In this document: piece by piece, positions 19,557-31,121 of the stretch
Position numbering within the stretch: the stretch's first letter is position 1
Layout of the letters: the number at the start of each line of letters is the position of its first letter
Assembly (NCBI RefSeq): GCF_009905375.1
Contig: NC_133650.1
Coordinates: 173,769,485-173,833,484 of the forward strand
Direction of reading: 5' to 3'
DNA length: 64,000 nt
Origin: Apium graveolens
Lineage: Eukaryota; Streptophyta; Magnoliopsida; Apiales; Apiaceae
The notes under the pieces: model-generated
What the model was told of the DNA's origin: nothing
What the model saw: only the letters and a program-made list of their open reading frames with translations
Database searches by the model: none
Made by a program: the position numbers and the translations under genes

Positions 19557-20456
19557 TCTCATCTCCTGTTTCTTCTCTAATGAGGTCCTTTAAATTTACA
19601 AGTATTTCCAATTCCTCAATGATTGGTGTTCCTCTTAAAGCTTCCACAAGTTTGAGTTTGTCATGTATTGAATAGGTACTCAGTAAATCAATCCTAAATC
19701 TTGAGAATGTGCCAGCTTTGACATTTAAAAATTTCCATCCTTGGTAACCCTGGCCATCCCTTTTGCCTTGAGATCTTCAGATTTTTGAATGTACATTTCT
19801 ATTTCCTCATCATACTTCCTCTTCCTCTCCTCATATTCAGCCTTATTCCTTGCTCTTATTTTTTCCCTTTTTACCAAACCATTCAGCCAAAATAGATCTC
19901 CATGCCTTAGTTGCAGTATCCTTATCCTTCAGTAAGCTTATCACTCTCTTGACTTCTGTGGGTGAAAAGGTGTCTATTAAGTTGCTGCCAAGAAATGTGA
20001 AGGACCCATCCTGATAGTAGATTCTTGCTTCCCTTAGTTTTACAACCCAAACTTTGACCATTTCCTTAGCTAGTTGTTGAAAGTAGTCTTCATCTGAGAT
20101 GCACCAGTTTAGAGGAAGAAAATCACTTTGATTATAAAAATTCCAGATGACCCTCTCAGTAACTTGCATTTTCTTAGTTTTCTCCCAACAGACTTGTAGT
20201 GAATTTTGGTTGATGGCTTAACAGAAGGTAGGTGTAAGATTTTCTTGAGAAATGTTTGATTTGAGGTAATTGGTATTTTCAGAAAGGTGTTAGCAGTTTA
20301 TTTGTACAAGTATTTAGGCTTTGAGGTTTGAGGTGGTTTAGTGTTTGAGTTTGTTGGCTTAGAAGGTTGAGCTTGGTTCATTTGGATTTTTAGGGTTTGT
20401 TGTTTTTGTTGTTGTGGTTTTGATCCATCTTGCCTTTTCTTCCTTCTTCTTTCATC
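19557..20456 (-). pseudogene. ORF2-like C-terminal region of element C, cut by element D
   Basis: The longest piece (20169-19843, 108 codons) reads NQSDFLPLNWCISDEDYF and, near its end, KAWRSILAEWFGKKGK. It continues through a frame change into KAEYEERKRKYDEEIEMY and a tail with KDGKFLNVKAG and EELEILVNLKDL. Upstream is a Gln/Pro-rich part (PQQQKQQTLKIQMNQAQPSK) ending at the D LTR. Its position before the purine tract equals that of ORF2 in F and G, but similarity to their tails is weak. Confidence 0.55.
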
Positions 20457-20979
20457 TGTTAGGAGCAACTGATGATATCAAATAGAAACTATCAGAAGCA
20501 TCAACGGATGATGATTAACAAACATCAACGGATGATGAATAGAAGCATCAACGGATGATAATATCGATGGATGTTGGTATTTGACGGATTATGATGTCAA
20601 CAGATGATGAGATCAATATTTGTCACATCAGTTGATCTTTAAAGAGGAAAAGGAAACATGAATTTCAAGGCGGTGGAGGACTTTATCTCAGAAGCAATTG
20701 TATAGGTTTCCTAGTTGTTAATAGAATAGCATTCCTTATATATTGGTAGTTGTGCTCTATAAAAGCATAGTTTAGGTTCATGCTATATGCATTGCGATAT
20801 TGTAATATCTTTCGCATAACCTAGCAGCTCTCAAGGATATTTGTTTATCCTTCGAGAGAGTACTTATGTAATAAGTTTTATAAGATTTATATAAAAACTA
20901 TTTGATTCTGTTGAAGCTTTGTCTAGTTGATCGTATTAACTATATTCACCCCCCTCTACAGTTGATTAAGGGCCTAACA
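20457..20979 (+). repeat. 5' LTR of element D
   Basis: 523 bp, TGTTAGGAGC to GGCCTAACA. It carries three TCAACGGAT copies (20501, 20525, 20548) followed by degenerate ones, a TATA box (tataaaag, 20758-20765) and a U5 hairpin. Confidence 0.9.
20938..20963 (+). promoter_or_regulatory. U5 hairpin of LTR D
   Basis: Arms AACTATA and TACAGTT pair at six of seven positions around the loop TTCACCCCCCTC, 17 bases before the primer site. Confidence 0.7.
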
Positions 20980-20980
20980 A

Positions 20981-20993
20981 TTGGTATCAGAGC
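20981..20993 (+). other. Primer binding site of element D (initiator Met-tRNA)
   Basis: TTGGTATCAGAGC, one base after the LTR end. Confidence 0.93.
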
Positions 20994-21039
20994 TTGCTGT
21001 TAACGCATAAATAGTTTAAGATCTGAAGATTGATCAACC

Positions 21040-21301
21040 ATGTCAGAAAAAGGAGAAGAAGAAACACAGAATCTGGATAAGCAGATAAGCAGCAATATGA
21101 GTAGGTATGAAGCAATCAAGGTGCCCATCCTGAAAGTGCATGAATATCCAATATGGAAAGTCAGGATGACCATGTGTTTGGAAGCCATAGATTCTGAATA
21201 CTTAAGCAAGATCCATGATGGTCCTCATAAACCAATGAAGGTATCTGTTTCGGTTTCAAGAGAACCAAAGAAGATGATAGATAAAGATAGGAAGGACTAC
21301 A
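21040..21301 (+). pseudogene. Gag N-terminal part of element D, interrupted by element E
   Basis: The frame starts MSEKGEEETQN and has YEAIKVPILKVHEYPIWKVR, close to gag of B. It stops matching at the CTACA target duplication (21297-21301); the same protein resumes in the same phase at 29747 with PEDISSIMKDAK. Confidence 0.9.
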
Positions 21302-22958
21302 TGAAAGGAATATGTCCTAAGTCCAATCATGTATTAGGATTTAGGAATAACCTTTTATGTAATCTATTTTGATTTCATTGATATTAATAAAAGACTTGTT
21401 TTGTTTTTATTACGGGCTCTATCTATTTAAGTGTTTAAATAAGATATACCATAGTTTAGAGTAAAGATTTTTTATGGATTATGATGAGATCATAATAGTG
21501 AGACCTAAAAGATGATAACTCTAAACTTAAATAGTTCCTGATCATAGGATTACTAACTAGTAATTAATAATCCGCAAAGATCGGTACATACTATGCTTGC
21601 TTCATTATGAAGGATGTCTGTTCTCAGAGACATTTGTGTAGGTGATACTATAGCTAGCATGTAGGTGCTTATTATAGAATAAGTTCACTGAACATGACTC
21701 GCACAGCTGAACAACTGATGGAGTTCACTCACGTGTCAGCAGTTGTTCACATAGTGATAGTTGTACAAGTATCCTTAGACTTGAGGTCATCATAGTCATC
21801 TTGTGTACACTGAACTATGCTTTGGTTTAGTTCTTAGTCTCCAGGGATAATTATTAGGGCTCTACTGGGTATAGGAATTTGTACACGAAGATAGTGTATG
21901 ATCAATAAAGGATCTACCCCTTCCAGTGAAGGAAGCGAATGTTCAAGGCTGATCCACTTATGCTAGTTCAGGAATCTCTGGCCAGAGTAAATGAAATTAG
22001 AAAGGAGTTTCTGATTTGCATAGAACTAAGCATAAGTAAATGGTAAGCAAGTGATTAAATTAGATAGGCTTGACACGAGATCCATGCCTTGTATTTAATC
22101 GGGATATTGTAGGGTAGAAGGAGTTTATTGTACGGTAACTATTCACTGAATAGGTTCTTGGTATTCTAAGCAGTGAATTCGTATTATCCGGATAGTCGCG
22201 ATATGCTGAGAAGTATCCCTCACGATGTAGAATAAATATGATTAATTAATTAATCATATTTAATAAATTAGAGAATTTATATAAATAATGATAAAATAGT
22301 TTTATTATTATTTATTTCTACTACCGGCTTAATATTGAACCTACAGGGTCACACCATAAAAAGAGAATGATTTAATGGTGGAGGAATTAATTAATAATGG
22401 CTAATAATTATTTATTTATGAAATAAATAATTAATTGGCAAATTTAATAATTGATTAAATGAGATTTAATTGATTATAAATTAATTAAGAAAAGTTCTTA
22501 ATATTATTAATTAAAGGATTTAATTTTTGGAAATTAAATCAAGAGAGAGAATTATTTCTAAAGTGTTTAGAAAAAGGATTAATAATTAAAAGGTGTTTTA
22601 ATTATTAATGAGAATAATAAATGGGATAATAATAATAATATTTATGGGAAAATTTCAGCTGAAAATTTTGCCTATAAATATACTATTATAAACCCTATTT
22701 TTATTTTAACCCCAAAATTTTATAAAACCTAATTCTCTCCACCTCCTCCTCCTCCTTAGCATCGTTTTCTTGGTGGATACCGGTGGAGTGCTTCACGTTT
22801 GAGGAGCAGCTGCTAAGGATCTCCGATCGTTGCTTTTGGATCGCTATTAAAGGTTAGTAATCGATCCCTACATTTTAACCACGATTTATATGCTTTTATT
22901 TGGATTTTATATGTGTAAAAATGTTTTACCATGCCTCCGCTACGATTAAAATCCAACA
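21302..22958 (+). repeat. 5' LTR of element E
   Basis: TGAAAGGAAT to AAATCCAACA. TATA box tataaata at 22673-22680. Close to the end, TTGGATTTTA (22900-22909) and TAAAATCCAA (22947-22956) form a perfect 10-bp inverted repeat. Confidence 0.95.
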
Positions 22959-22959
22959 A

Positions 22960-22971
22960 TGGTATCAGAGC
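22960..22971 (+). other. Primer binding site of element E (initiator Met-tRNA)
   Basis: TGGTATCAGAGC, one base after the LTR. Confidence 0.93.
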
Positions 22972-24296
22972 ATAGGTTGTATGCATATAGATCTGTGTTA
23001 AAAATTTCAGAATTTTATGTGCCTGTATGAATTAATTATGATTTTTACAAGTTATATCATGGATTAATTTTGTCTGATGAGAAATCGTTTCTCAGAATAA
23101 TTTTGAATGTTGATCTGGGTTCTACAAGTGTTGTAGATCGTCTGGATATTTTTTTCATAATTTTATGATGTATAGATTTTTTATTATGAATTTTTGAAGT
23201 TCTTACAATTAAATTCGTAATTTAATAAGTATAAATATATGTATATATAGTATATATATATATGTTTGTATTGTCTGTGTGCTGTGTTGAATGCACGGAG
23301 AAAGAAGACAGAGCACAGTAAGGCGGCACAACAATCGAGGAGAGGAAAAACGGCGACTGACTATAAAAGGAGGGAGGACCGCGCGTCGACCACGCGCGCG
23401 TGGGGCTCACGCGCTGGCGTGCCACGCGCGGCGCGTGGTAGACACGCGCTAATGACGTCAGCATAGGTGTTAGGGCGCGTGGGGCGCGTGGGGCGCGTGG
23501 GGCGCATGGTTGGTTGTCAGACACGCGCTGTCAGACGCGTGTGCGCGTGGCCGCGCGTGAGGGAACTTGTTTCGGCGCGTGCGGGCGCGTGGCAGCTCAG
23601 AATTGGGCGATTTTGGTGTCGCTGGATTCGTCTTTTCGAGACGCTTCTAATGGTATATTATATGACATTTTATGAAATTGTTTCAAACTGTTTATAGCTA
23701 ACAGAAGTGTTTTAAAGCTATTTTTGATCGTTTGAATTGATTTTAAATGCTTCATGTGATACATAGAGATGTATAATGCTTAGACTAATGTGCTAGATGA
23801 TATAACATGCCTACCTTGATGTTTATTCATGTTTATATATGTGATATATGCTTAGTTTATCATGCGATGATAGATTTAGGTGAACTTAAATGAACATAAG
23901 GCGTTTGTTAGACAACCTAGTATAGTGAAATTGTTTCATAACCTTAATAATAATATTATGAATACAATCATGAGATTCTTGTGTTTATGAAACACGTAAT
24001 TGAATATGAATTTTCGATATGAGAGAAAGGATGATTCTGTCAACAACAGATTTCTATCTGTAAGAAAGGGTTATTAAGTGACGCCTCATGACAATGCTTC
24101 ACCCGATCTGGGAATCATCTGATTATTGATTATTGCTTTGAAATATTTAATTTAAAAGGAAGAATCTCTTTATAATATGATTATGATTGTAACGTAATAT
24201 AATCCCTCTAAAATTAAATAATATCAAGTAGAAATTGGCCAATGACACAACGGGCTTATGTCGGTCATAGCCTTCCAACATGATAGAAAAGTAGTT
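22972..24296 (+). other. Leader of element E, first part, with GC-rich repeat block
   Basis: No gag coding is seen here. At about 23380-23620 an island rich in CpG interrupts AT-rich sequence, including about four tandem copies of a ten-base unit (ggggcgcgtg-like, 23469-23505). Short frames across it (for example Ala-Pro-Arg repeats on the minus strand) are products of the repeat. Confidence 0.7.
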
Positions 24297-24650
24297 CTTA
24301 TTTTTGAATCATTGTCATTTCGTGCTACAGCCGAGGGCTTTGATTTCGAAATAAGAAATACTTGTCTATTACATAGAGATGTGTACATTGAATAAGAATC
24401 TAAAGGTCGTTACATGCCACAGCCGTGGGCCTTTGGGGACTGATTCAATTGTACGGAATGTTGGGTTAGACTTGACTTAGAATATTGAGTTTGTCGTGCC
24501 ACAGCCGTGACTCAATTATTCAAGAGGCTAAAGTTTGATTAGGGAATAACATTAGATGTAATTGACAAGAGTTGTCTGCCTATTGAACATTACATGGCGG
24601 TTCGTGCTACAGCCGGGGTTGTGTAATGGAATGTAGGATCCCTATTCCCA
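24297..24650 (+). promoter_or_regulatory. Four-hairpin array in the leader of element E
   Basis: Hairpin 1 (24297-24355) has arms CTTATTTTTGAATCA and TGATTTCGAAATAAG, 14 of 15 paired counting G-U. Hairpin 2 (24383-24454) has a long stem with GTACA-TTGAAT outside and AAAGG/CCTTT inside. Hairpin 3 (24476-24524) has inner TTGAGT/ACTCAA. Hairpin 4 has CATTACA/TGTAATG inside an outer GGGAATA/TATTCCC (24543-24649). All four loops carry a version of CGTGCYACAGCCGNGG (24321, 24412, 24495, 24603). Different stems with one loop argue for a selected RNA structure, possibly a packaging or dimerisation signal; the role is inference. Confidence 0.75.
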
Positions 24651-24814
24651 CTAGCATTATGAATGCTTAATTTTTCACGTAGGGGGTTGAATAAATTAGA
24701 TAAACTAGTGGGAGCCACTTATGAATAAAGACCCGATTCATATAGTGTTTTAAAATGAAATCGAATATTTGCTGAGTGTTGTTATGTGTTTATCATTTAC
24801 AGATTTACTATATT

Positions 24815-27800
24815 ATGTCTTCTGCACTATCACTCAGGAGCATACTAGATGCTCACAAGTTGACTGATCCTATTTTAGCTGTATGCTTTCACTGTAACAA
24901 GTTAGGGCACTGGAAGAGAAACTGCAAGGTTTACCTTGCAGAATTGAAGAAGAGGAAGGGTAGTAAGACTACCGCTTCTGATTCAGGCATGTTCATGATC
25001 GAAGTTAATATGTCACTAGGTCAAATTTCTACTTGGGTATTAGATACCGCCTGTGGTTCTCATATTTGCAATTCGTTGCGAGGACTAAAGGGAAGTAGGA
25101 ATCTTGAAAAAGATGAGGTGATTCTACGTATGGGCAATGGAGCAAGGGTTGCGGCCATAGCTGTAGGATCATTTAGTTTACATATGCCTACGGGCAAGAC
25201 TATTATTTTGAATAATTGTTATTACGTTCCCTCTATTGTGATGAATATTGTTTCTATCCCTATGTTGGGTTTGGATGGTTTTTCATTTATTATTCAGAAT
25301 AATGAATGTTCTATCCTTAGAGATAATGTTCTTTATGGATGTGGAATTTTAAATAATGGTCTGTATGTATATGACATAGAGCATGATTTACTTCCATTTG
25401 AACAAACTAATAAAAGAAAACGAGATGATGAAAATCTGACCTATTTATGGCACTATAGGCTAGGTCATATTAGTGAAAATAGACTTCGGACATTGCATAA
25501 GGAAGGGTTACTAGACCCCTTTGATTTTGAATCATATCCTACGTGCGAGTCTTGTCTATTGGGTAAAATGACCAAATCTCCATTTAGTGGACATGGAGAG
25601 AGGGCTGCAGATTTGCTAGGATTGGTACACACAGATGTATGTGGACCAATGTCTACGCAAGCCATGGGAGGATTTTCGTACTTCATTACTTTCATAGATG
25701 ATAGATCTAGATTCGGATATGTGTACTTGATGAAACACAAGTCTGAAGCCTTTGAAAAGTTCAAGGAATATAAACATGAAGTGGAGAAACAAACCAAACA
25801 CAGTATTATAACTCTTCGATCAGATCGAGATGGTGAATACTTGAATGGAGAGTTTCTAGATTATCTCAAAGAAAATGGTATAGTCTCCCAGTGGACTCCT
25901 CCATATACTCCACAGTTGAATGGGGTATCTGAAAGGAGAAATCGAACTCTGTTAGACATGGTTCAGTCCATGATGAGCTATGCAAATCTTCCAGTATTCC
26001 TATGGGGTTACGCATTGGAAACCTCAGCATATTTACTGAATAAGGTACCTTCCAAATCTGTTCCTCAAACTCCATATGAGATATGGAAAGAAAGGAAACC
26101 GAGTCTTAAACATGTTAAGATTTGGGGATGTCCAGCTTATGTCAAGAAAGTTGACCCAGATTAGCTGGAATCTCGATCCGTAAAATGTAGTTTTGTGGGA
26201 TATCCTAAAGAGACTTTAAGGTATTACTTTTACACCGATCATCGGGTGTTTGTCTCCAGACATGCTACCTTCTTGGAAAAGCAGTTTATCCTTGAAGGAA
26301 ACAGTGGGAACAAAATTGAACTTGATGAAGTTCAAGAAGCACAAACTACTACGGTTCAAGTGGAAACACCTGTTCAAACTGAACAACCTTCTGTGGAACA
26401 GCCCATTCGTAGGTCAGAGAGAGTGTCTCGCCAACCTGAGAGGTATTATGGCCTTGTCATTGAGAATGACAATGAGTTGTCAATCATTGATGAAGACGAC
26501 CCTAAGACCTATAATGAGGCTATGAGTAGTGTTGACTCAGAGAAATGGCATAGTACCATGAAATCCGAAATGGAATCTATGTATACCAACCAAGTATGGA
26601 CTTTGGTTGAAGCGCCTGAAGGTGTTAAGCCTATTGGGTGCAAGTGGGTATATAAGAGAAAGATTGGAGCAGATGGCCAGGTGGAGACCTATAAGGCTAG
26701 GCTAGTGGCAAAAGGATTTAATCAAAGACAAGGGATTGACTTTGATGAAACCTATTCGCCTGTAGCCCTGTTAAAATCAATTCGGATTTTGCTTGCAATT
26801 GCTGCTTACTACGACTATGAAATCTGGCAAATGGACGTGAAAACGGCCTTCCTCAATGGGGAACTTGAGGAGGAAGTGTATATGACACAGCCGGAAGGGT
26901 TTCTTTCCAAGGGAAATGAACACCTAGTGTGTAAGCTGCTGCGAACCATATATGGTTTAAGGCAAGCTTCTCGTAGATGGAAAACCCATTTTGATGAGAC
27001 AATCAAAGAGTTTGATTTTATCAAAAACATGGATGAACCATGTGTCTACAAGAAGGTTAGTGGGAGCGCGGTAACATTTCTTGTATTGTATGTGGATGAC
27101 ATACTTCTTATAGGAAATGATATACCGATGCTGCAATCAGTCAAAGTATGGCTATCAAAGAACTTCACCATGAAGGACTTGGGAGAAGCATCATACGTTC
27201 TCGGTATGAAGATCTGTAGAGATAGATCTAGAAGAATGATAGGTCTTACCCAGGGTACATACATCCAGAAAGTGCTTAAAAGGTTTAGCATGGAAAACTC
27301 CAAAAGAGGTCTCATACCGATGAGTCATGGAGTGTCCCTTTCCGAAAAAATGTCTCCTAAGACACCTGAGGAAAGAGAGCGTATGAGTAAGATTCCTTAT
27401 GCTTCAGCAATAGGATCTATCATGTACGCGATGTTATGTACGAGGCCTGATGTTGCTTATTCAATTAGTGTGACGAGCAGATATCAGTCCAATCCAGGTG
27501 AAGACCACTGGAAAGCAGTGAAAAACATCCTTAAGTACTTGCGAAGGACTCAGGACATTTTTCTTGTTTTTGGCGGTGAATCTGAGTTGAAAATAGAGGG
27601 TTATACTGACTCTAGTTTTCAATCAGAGAGTGATAGCAAATCCATGTCAGGGTACGTGTTTACTCTAAATGGTGGTGCGATAAGTTGGAAAAGTTCCAAA
27701 CAGTCGACAACGGCTGACTCCACAGCGGAAGCGGAATATATAGCTGCAAGTGAGGCTGCAAAAGAAGCTGTTTGGATGAGGAAATTTGTTTCTGAGTTGG

Positions 27801-28057
27801 GAGTTGTTCCTAGCGTCGTAGAGCCTATTGTGTTGTATTGTGATAACAACGCAGCAATAGCACAAGCCAAGGAACCTAGGTCTCATAAAAATTCCAAACA
27901 TGTCCTGCGACGCTTTCATCTGATTAGGGAGATTGTTGAAAGAGGAGATGTCAACGTCGAGAGAGTTGACACACATAACAACGTAGCAGACCCACTCACA
28001 AAGCCACTTTCTCAGAGTCACTTTGATCGTCATAAAGACAAGATGGGTATTAGATAA
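24815..28057 (+). pseudogene. Gag-Pol of element E: gag core deleted, one nonsense codon
   Basis: ATG 24815 begins [16 protein letters not shown], a typical copia gag start, but after about 20 residues it joins directly to the zinc knuckle [14 protein letters not shown], so the capsid core is missing in frame. Protease reads LDTACGSH, with Ala where Gly is expected. Integrase has the HYRLGH...CESC finger, [17 protein letters not shown] and the Glu of [13 protein letters not shown] at 26162-26164 interrupts the link region. RT follows with MDVKTAFLNG and YVDDILLIGND, and RNase H with [15 protein letters not shown] and LYCDNNAA. The frame ends at 28057. E can only have moved with gag supplied by a relative, unless the deletion occurred after insertion. 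Confidence 0.9.
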
Positions 28058-28080
28058 CAGAGTGATTGGCTTTAGTACAA

Positions 28081-28089
28081 GTGGGAGAT
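28081..28089 (+). other. Polypurine tract of element E
   Basis: gtgggagat directly before the 3' LTR. Confidence 0.8.
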
Positions 28090-29746
28090 TGAAAGGAATA
28101 TGTCCTAAGTCCAATCATGTATTAGGATTTAGGAATAACCTTTTATGTAATCTGTTTTGATTTCATTGATATTAATAAAAAACTTGTTTTATTTTTATTA
28201 CGGGCTCTCTCTATTTAAGTGTTTAAATAAGATATACCATAGTTTAGAGTAAAGCTTTTTTATGGATTATGATGAGATCATAATAGTGAGACCTAAAAGA
28301 TGATAACTCTAAACTTAAATAGTTCCTGAACATAGGATTACTAACTGGTAATTAATAATCCGCAAAGATCGGTACATACTATGCTTGCTTCATTATGAAG
28401 GATGTCTGTTCTCATAGACATTTGTGTAGGTGACACTATAGCTAGTATGTAGGTGCTTATTATAGAATAAGTTCACTGAATATGACTCGCACAACTGAAC
28501 AACTGATGGAGTTCACTCACGTGTCAGCAGTTGTTCACATAGTGATAGTTGTACAAGTATCCTTAGACTTGAGGTCATCATAGTCATCTTGTGTACACTG
28601 AACTATGCTTTGGTTTAGTTCTTAGTCTCCAGGGACAATTATTAGGGCTCTACTGGGTATAGGAATTTGTACACGAAGATAGTGTATGATCAATAAAGGA
28701 TCTATCCCTTCCAGTGAAGGAAGCGAATGTTCAAGGCTGATCCACATATGCTAGTTCAGGAATCTCTGGCCAGAGTAAATGAAATTAGAAAGGAGTTTCT
28801 GATTTGCATAGAACTAAGCATAAGTAAATGGTAAGCAAGTGATTAAATTAGATAGGCTTGACATGAGATCCATGCCTTGTATTTAATCGGGATATTGTAG
28901 GGTAGAAAGAGTTTATTGTACGGTAACTATTCACTCAATAGGTTCTTGGTATTCTAAGCAGTGAATTCGTATTATCCGGATAGTCGCGATATGCTGAGAA
29001 GTATCCCTCACGATGTAGAATAAATATGATTAATTAATTAATCATATTTAATAAATTAGAGAATTTATATAAATAATGATAAAATAGTTTTATTATTATT
29101 TATTTCTACTACCGGCTTAATATTGAACCTACAGGGTCACACCATAAAAAAAGAATGATTTAATGGTGGAGGAATTAATTAATAATGGCTAATAATTATT
29201 TATTTATGAAATAAATAATTAATTGGCAAATTTAATAATTGATTAAATGAGATTTAATTGATTATAAATTAATTAAGAAAAGTTCTTAATATTATTAATT
29301 AAAGGATTTAATTTTTGGAAATTAAATCAAGAGAGAGAATTATTTCTAAAGTGTTTAGAAAAAGGATTAATAATTAAAAGGTGTTTTAATTATTAATGAG
29401 AATAATAAATGGGATAATAATAATAATATTTATGGGAAAATTTCAGCTGAAAATTTTGCCTATAAATATACTATTATAAACCCTATTTTTATTTTAACCC
29501 CAAAATTTTATAAAACCTAATTCTCTCCACCTCCTCCTCATCCTTAGCATCGTTTTCTTGGTGGATACCGGTGGAGTGCTTCACGTTTGAGGAGCAGCTG
29601 CTAAGGATCTCCGATCGTTGCTTTTGGATCGCTATTAAAGGTTAGTAATCGATCCCTACATTTTAACCACGATTTATATGCTTTTATTTGGATTTTATAT
29701 GTGTAAAAGTATTTTACCATGCCTCCGCTGCGATTAAAATCCAACA
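28090..29746 (+). repeat. 3' LTR of element E
   Basis: 1657 bp, about 98.6 percent identical to the 5' copy by my count. The TATA box copy is at 29461-29468. The terminal inverted repeat (29688-29697 with 29735-29744) is unchanged while three of the differences fall in its loop. Confidence 0.95.
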
Positions 29747-31121
29747 CTACACTCCTGAAGACATCTCGTCAATCATGAAGGATGCTAAGGTTCGACATAT
29801 CCTGCATAATAGTCTTGATAATGTTATGTCCAACAGAGTCATTGGATGTAAAACAACAAAAGAGATATGGGATGTTTTAGAAGTAAAGTTTCAAGGTACA
29901 ACTGCTATCAAGAAAAACAGGAGGATAATGCTTACTCATGAATACGAGCACTTTGACTCGAGGGACAATGAATCCCTAACTGAGATCTATGACAGATTTC
30001 AGAAATTGTTTAATGACTTATCCCTTGTCAATAAAGAATATGATTTGGAAGACTCAAAATTGAAGTTCCTTCTTGCTCTTCCGGAAAAGTGGGACTTAAA
30101 GTCACATCGATCAGGGATAACTATAAACTCGATATCACACCTCTAGATGAGATCTATGGAGTTATGAAAACTCATGAACTAAAGATGGAGCAAAAGAGCA
30201 AGAGGAAAGGATCAAAATCTAGACCAGTTGCACTTAAAGTTGAAGAGAAGTCAAAGGAGAAAGCTAGGAGGAAAAGCTACTCCAAATGGGAAAGTCATGA
30301 TTGCTAAGTTAGATACTGAATCATGAAATTCTGATGATGACTCAAGTCCTGATACTGAATCAGATACTGATAGTGATCATAACAATAATGAAGATATGGA
30401 TCAGATGGCTGCCCTACTGGTTAAAAGCTTCAAGAAGATGGTCTACAAAAACTTTAAGAAAGGGAGAAGATTTTCCAGAAAAGGCTCCAGTTCCTCAAAC
30501 TCTGATAAGAGGAACAACAAAAGAGATACTGATTGGAAGGAAGCTAGATCTGGAAAACCTGACAAGTCAAAAGAGAGATGCTACAACTGTGATGGACTTG
30601 GACACTTTACAGCTGACTGCAGAAAACCCAGAGCTGAGAAGAAACAAGCTTTGATCTCAAGGAAGAGAAACTGGGATGATTCATCAGACTCAGATGATGG
30701 GATCAATTATGCTCTCATGGAAAATGCTGTTGTTGAGACCACTAATGCTGAATTAAAGGTACCTCAGTCTACTCTTGCATTTGATACTGATGATATTTGT
30801 GAATTAAGAATATTTCTTAAGACTCTGCATGTTAGTTTTAAGGATCAGACCTTAGAGAATAATAGAATTAAGAGTGAAAACTCTGTGCTTAAGAAAAGGA
30901 ATGATTACCTAGAAACTGAGTTGCTTTTCATGCTAGAAATTCAAAAACAAAGAGATAATGTTGTTTATGTTAAAGAAAAATTGTTAGAAAAACATGCTTA
31001 TCTAGAAAAGGAGCTAGCTAAGGAGAGGGAAGTCATTAAACTTTGGACTAACTCAGGAAAGTCAACTCAGGAGATCTTGGAAAAAAATTGTTGGGGATCA
31101 GGATTAGGATATTCAGCTTGA
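29747..31121 (+). pseudogene. Gag of element D after the E insertion
   Basis: Continues gag in the phase left at 21301 (DISSIMKDAKVRHILHNSLD; MLTHEYEHFDS; LKFLLALPEKWD), then shifts frame near 30110. At 30396-31121 it carries the knuckle CYNCDGLGHFTADC and a coiled-coil-like tail (LEKELAKEREVIKLW). It retains about 21 residues that B lacks. aagtcctgatactgaatc at 30343 is a copy of the subfamily short motif in the linker. Confidence 0.85.

Larger units (their letters stand above)
21302..29746 (+). mobile_element. Element E: complete Ty1/copia with 1657-bp LTRs, gag-deleted
   Basis: Both LTRs (21302-22958, 28090-29746) are 1657 bp. I count about 23 substitutions between them and no length change, about 1.4 percent. 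The target duplication CTACA is exact on both sides (21297-21301 and 29747-29751). Internally there is a Met-tRNA primer site, a 1.8-kb leader with hairpins and a GC-rich block, a pol frame with one nonsense codon, and a purine tract. The lineage within copia is uncertain; the proteins resemble the Tnt1-annotated group rather than SIRE. Confidence 0.95.

Noticed and set aside
23222..23524. Ala-Pro-Arg repeat frame on the minus strand
   Set aside because: Product of the GC-rich tandem repeat in the leader of E; no conserved domain and it overlaps simple sequence.
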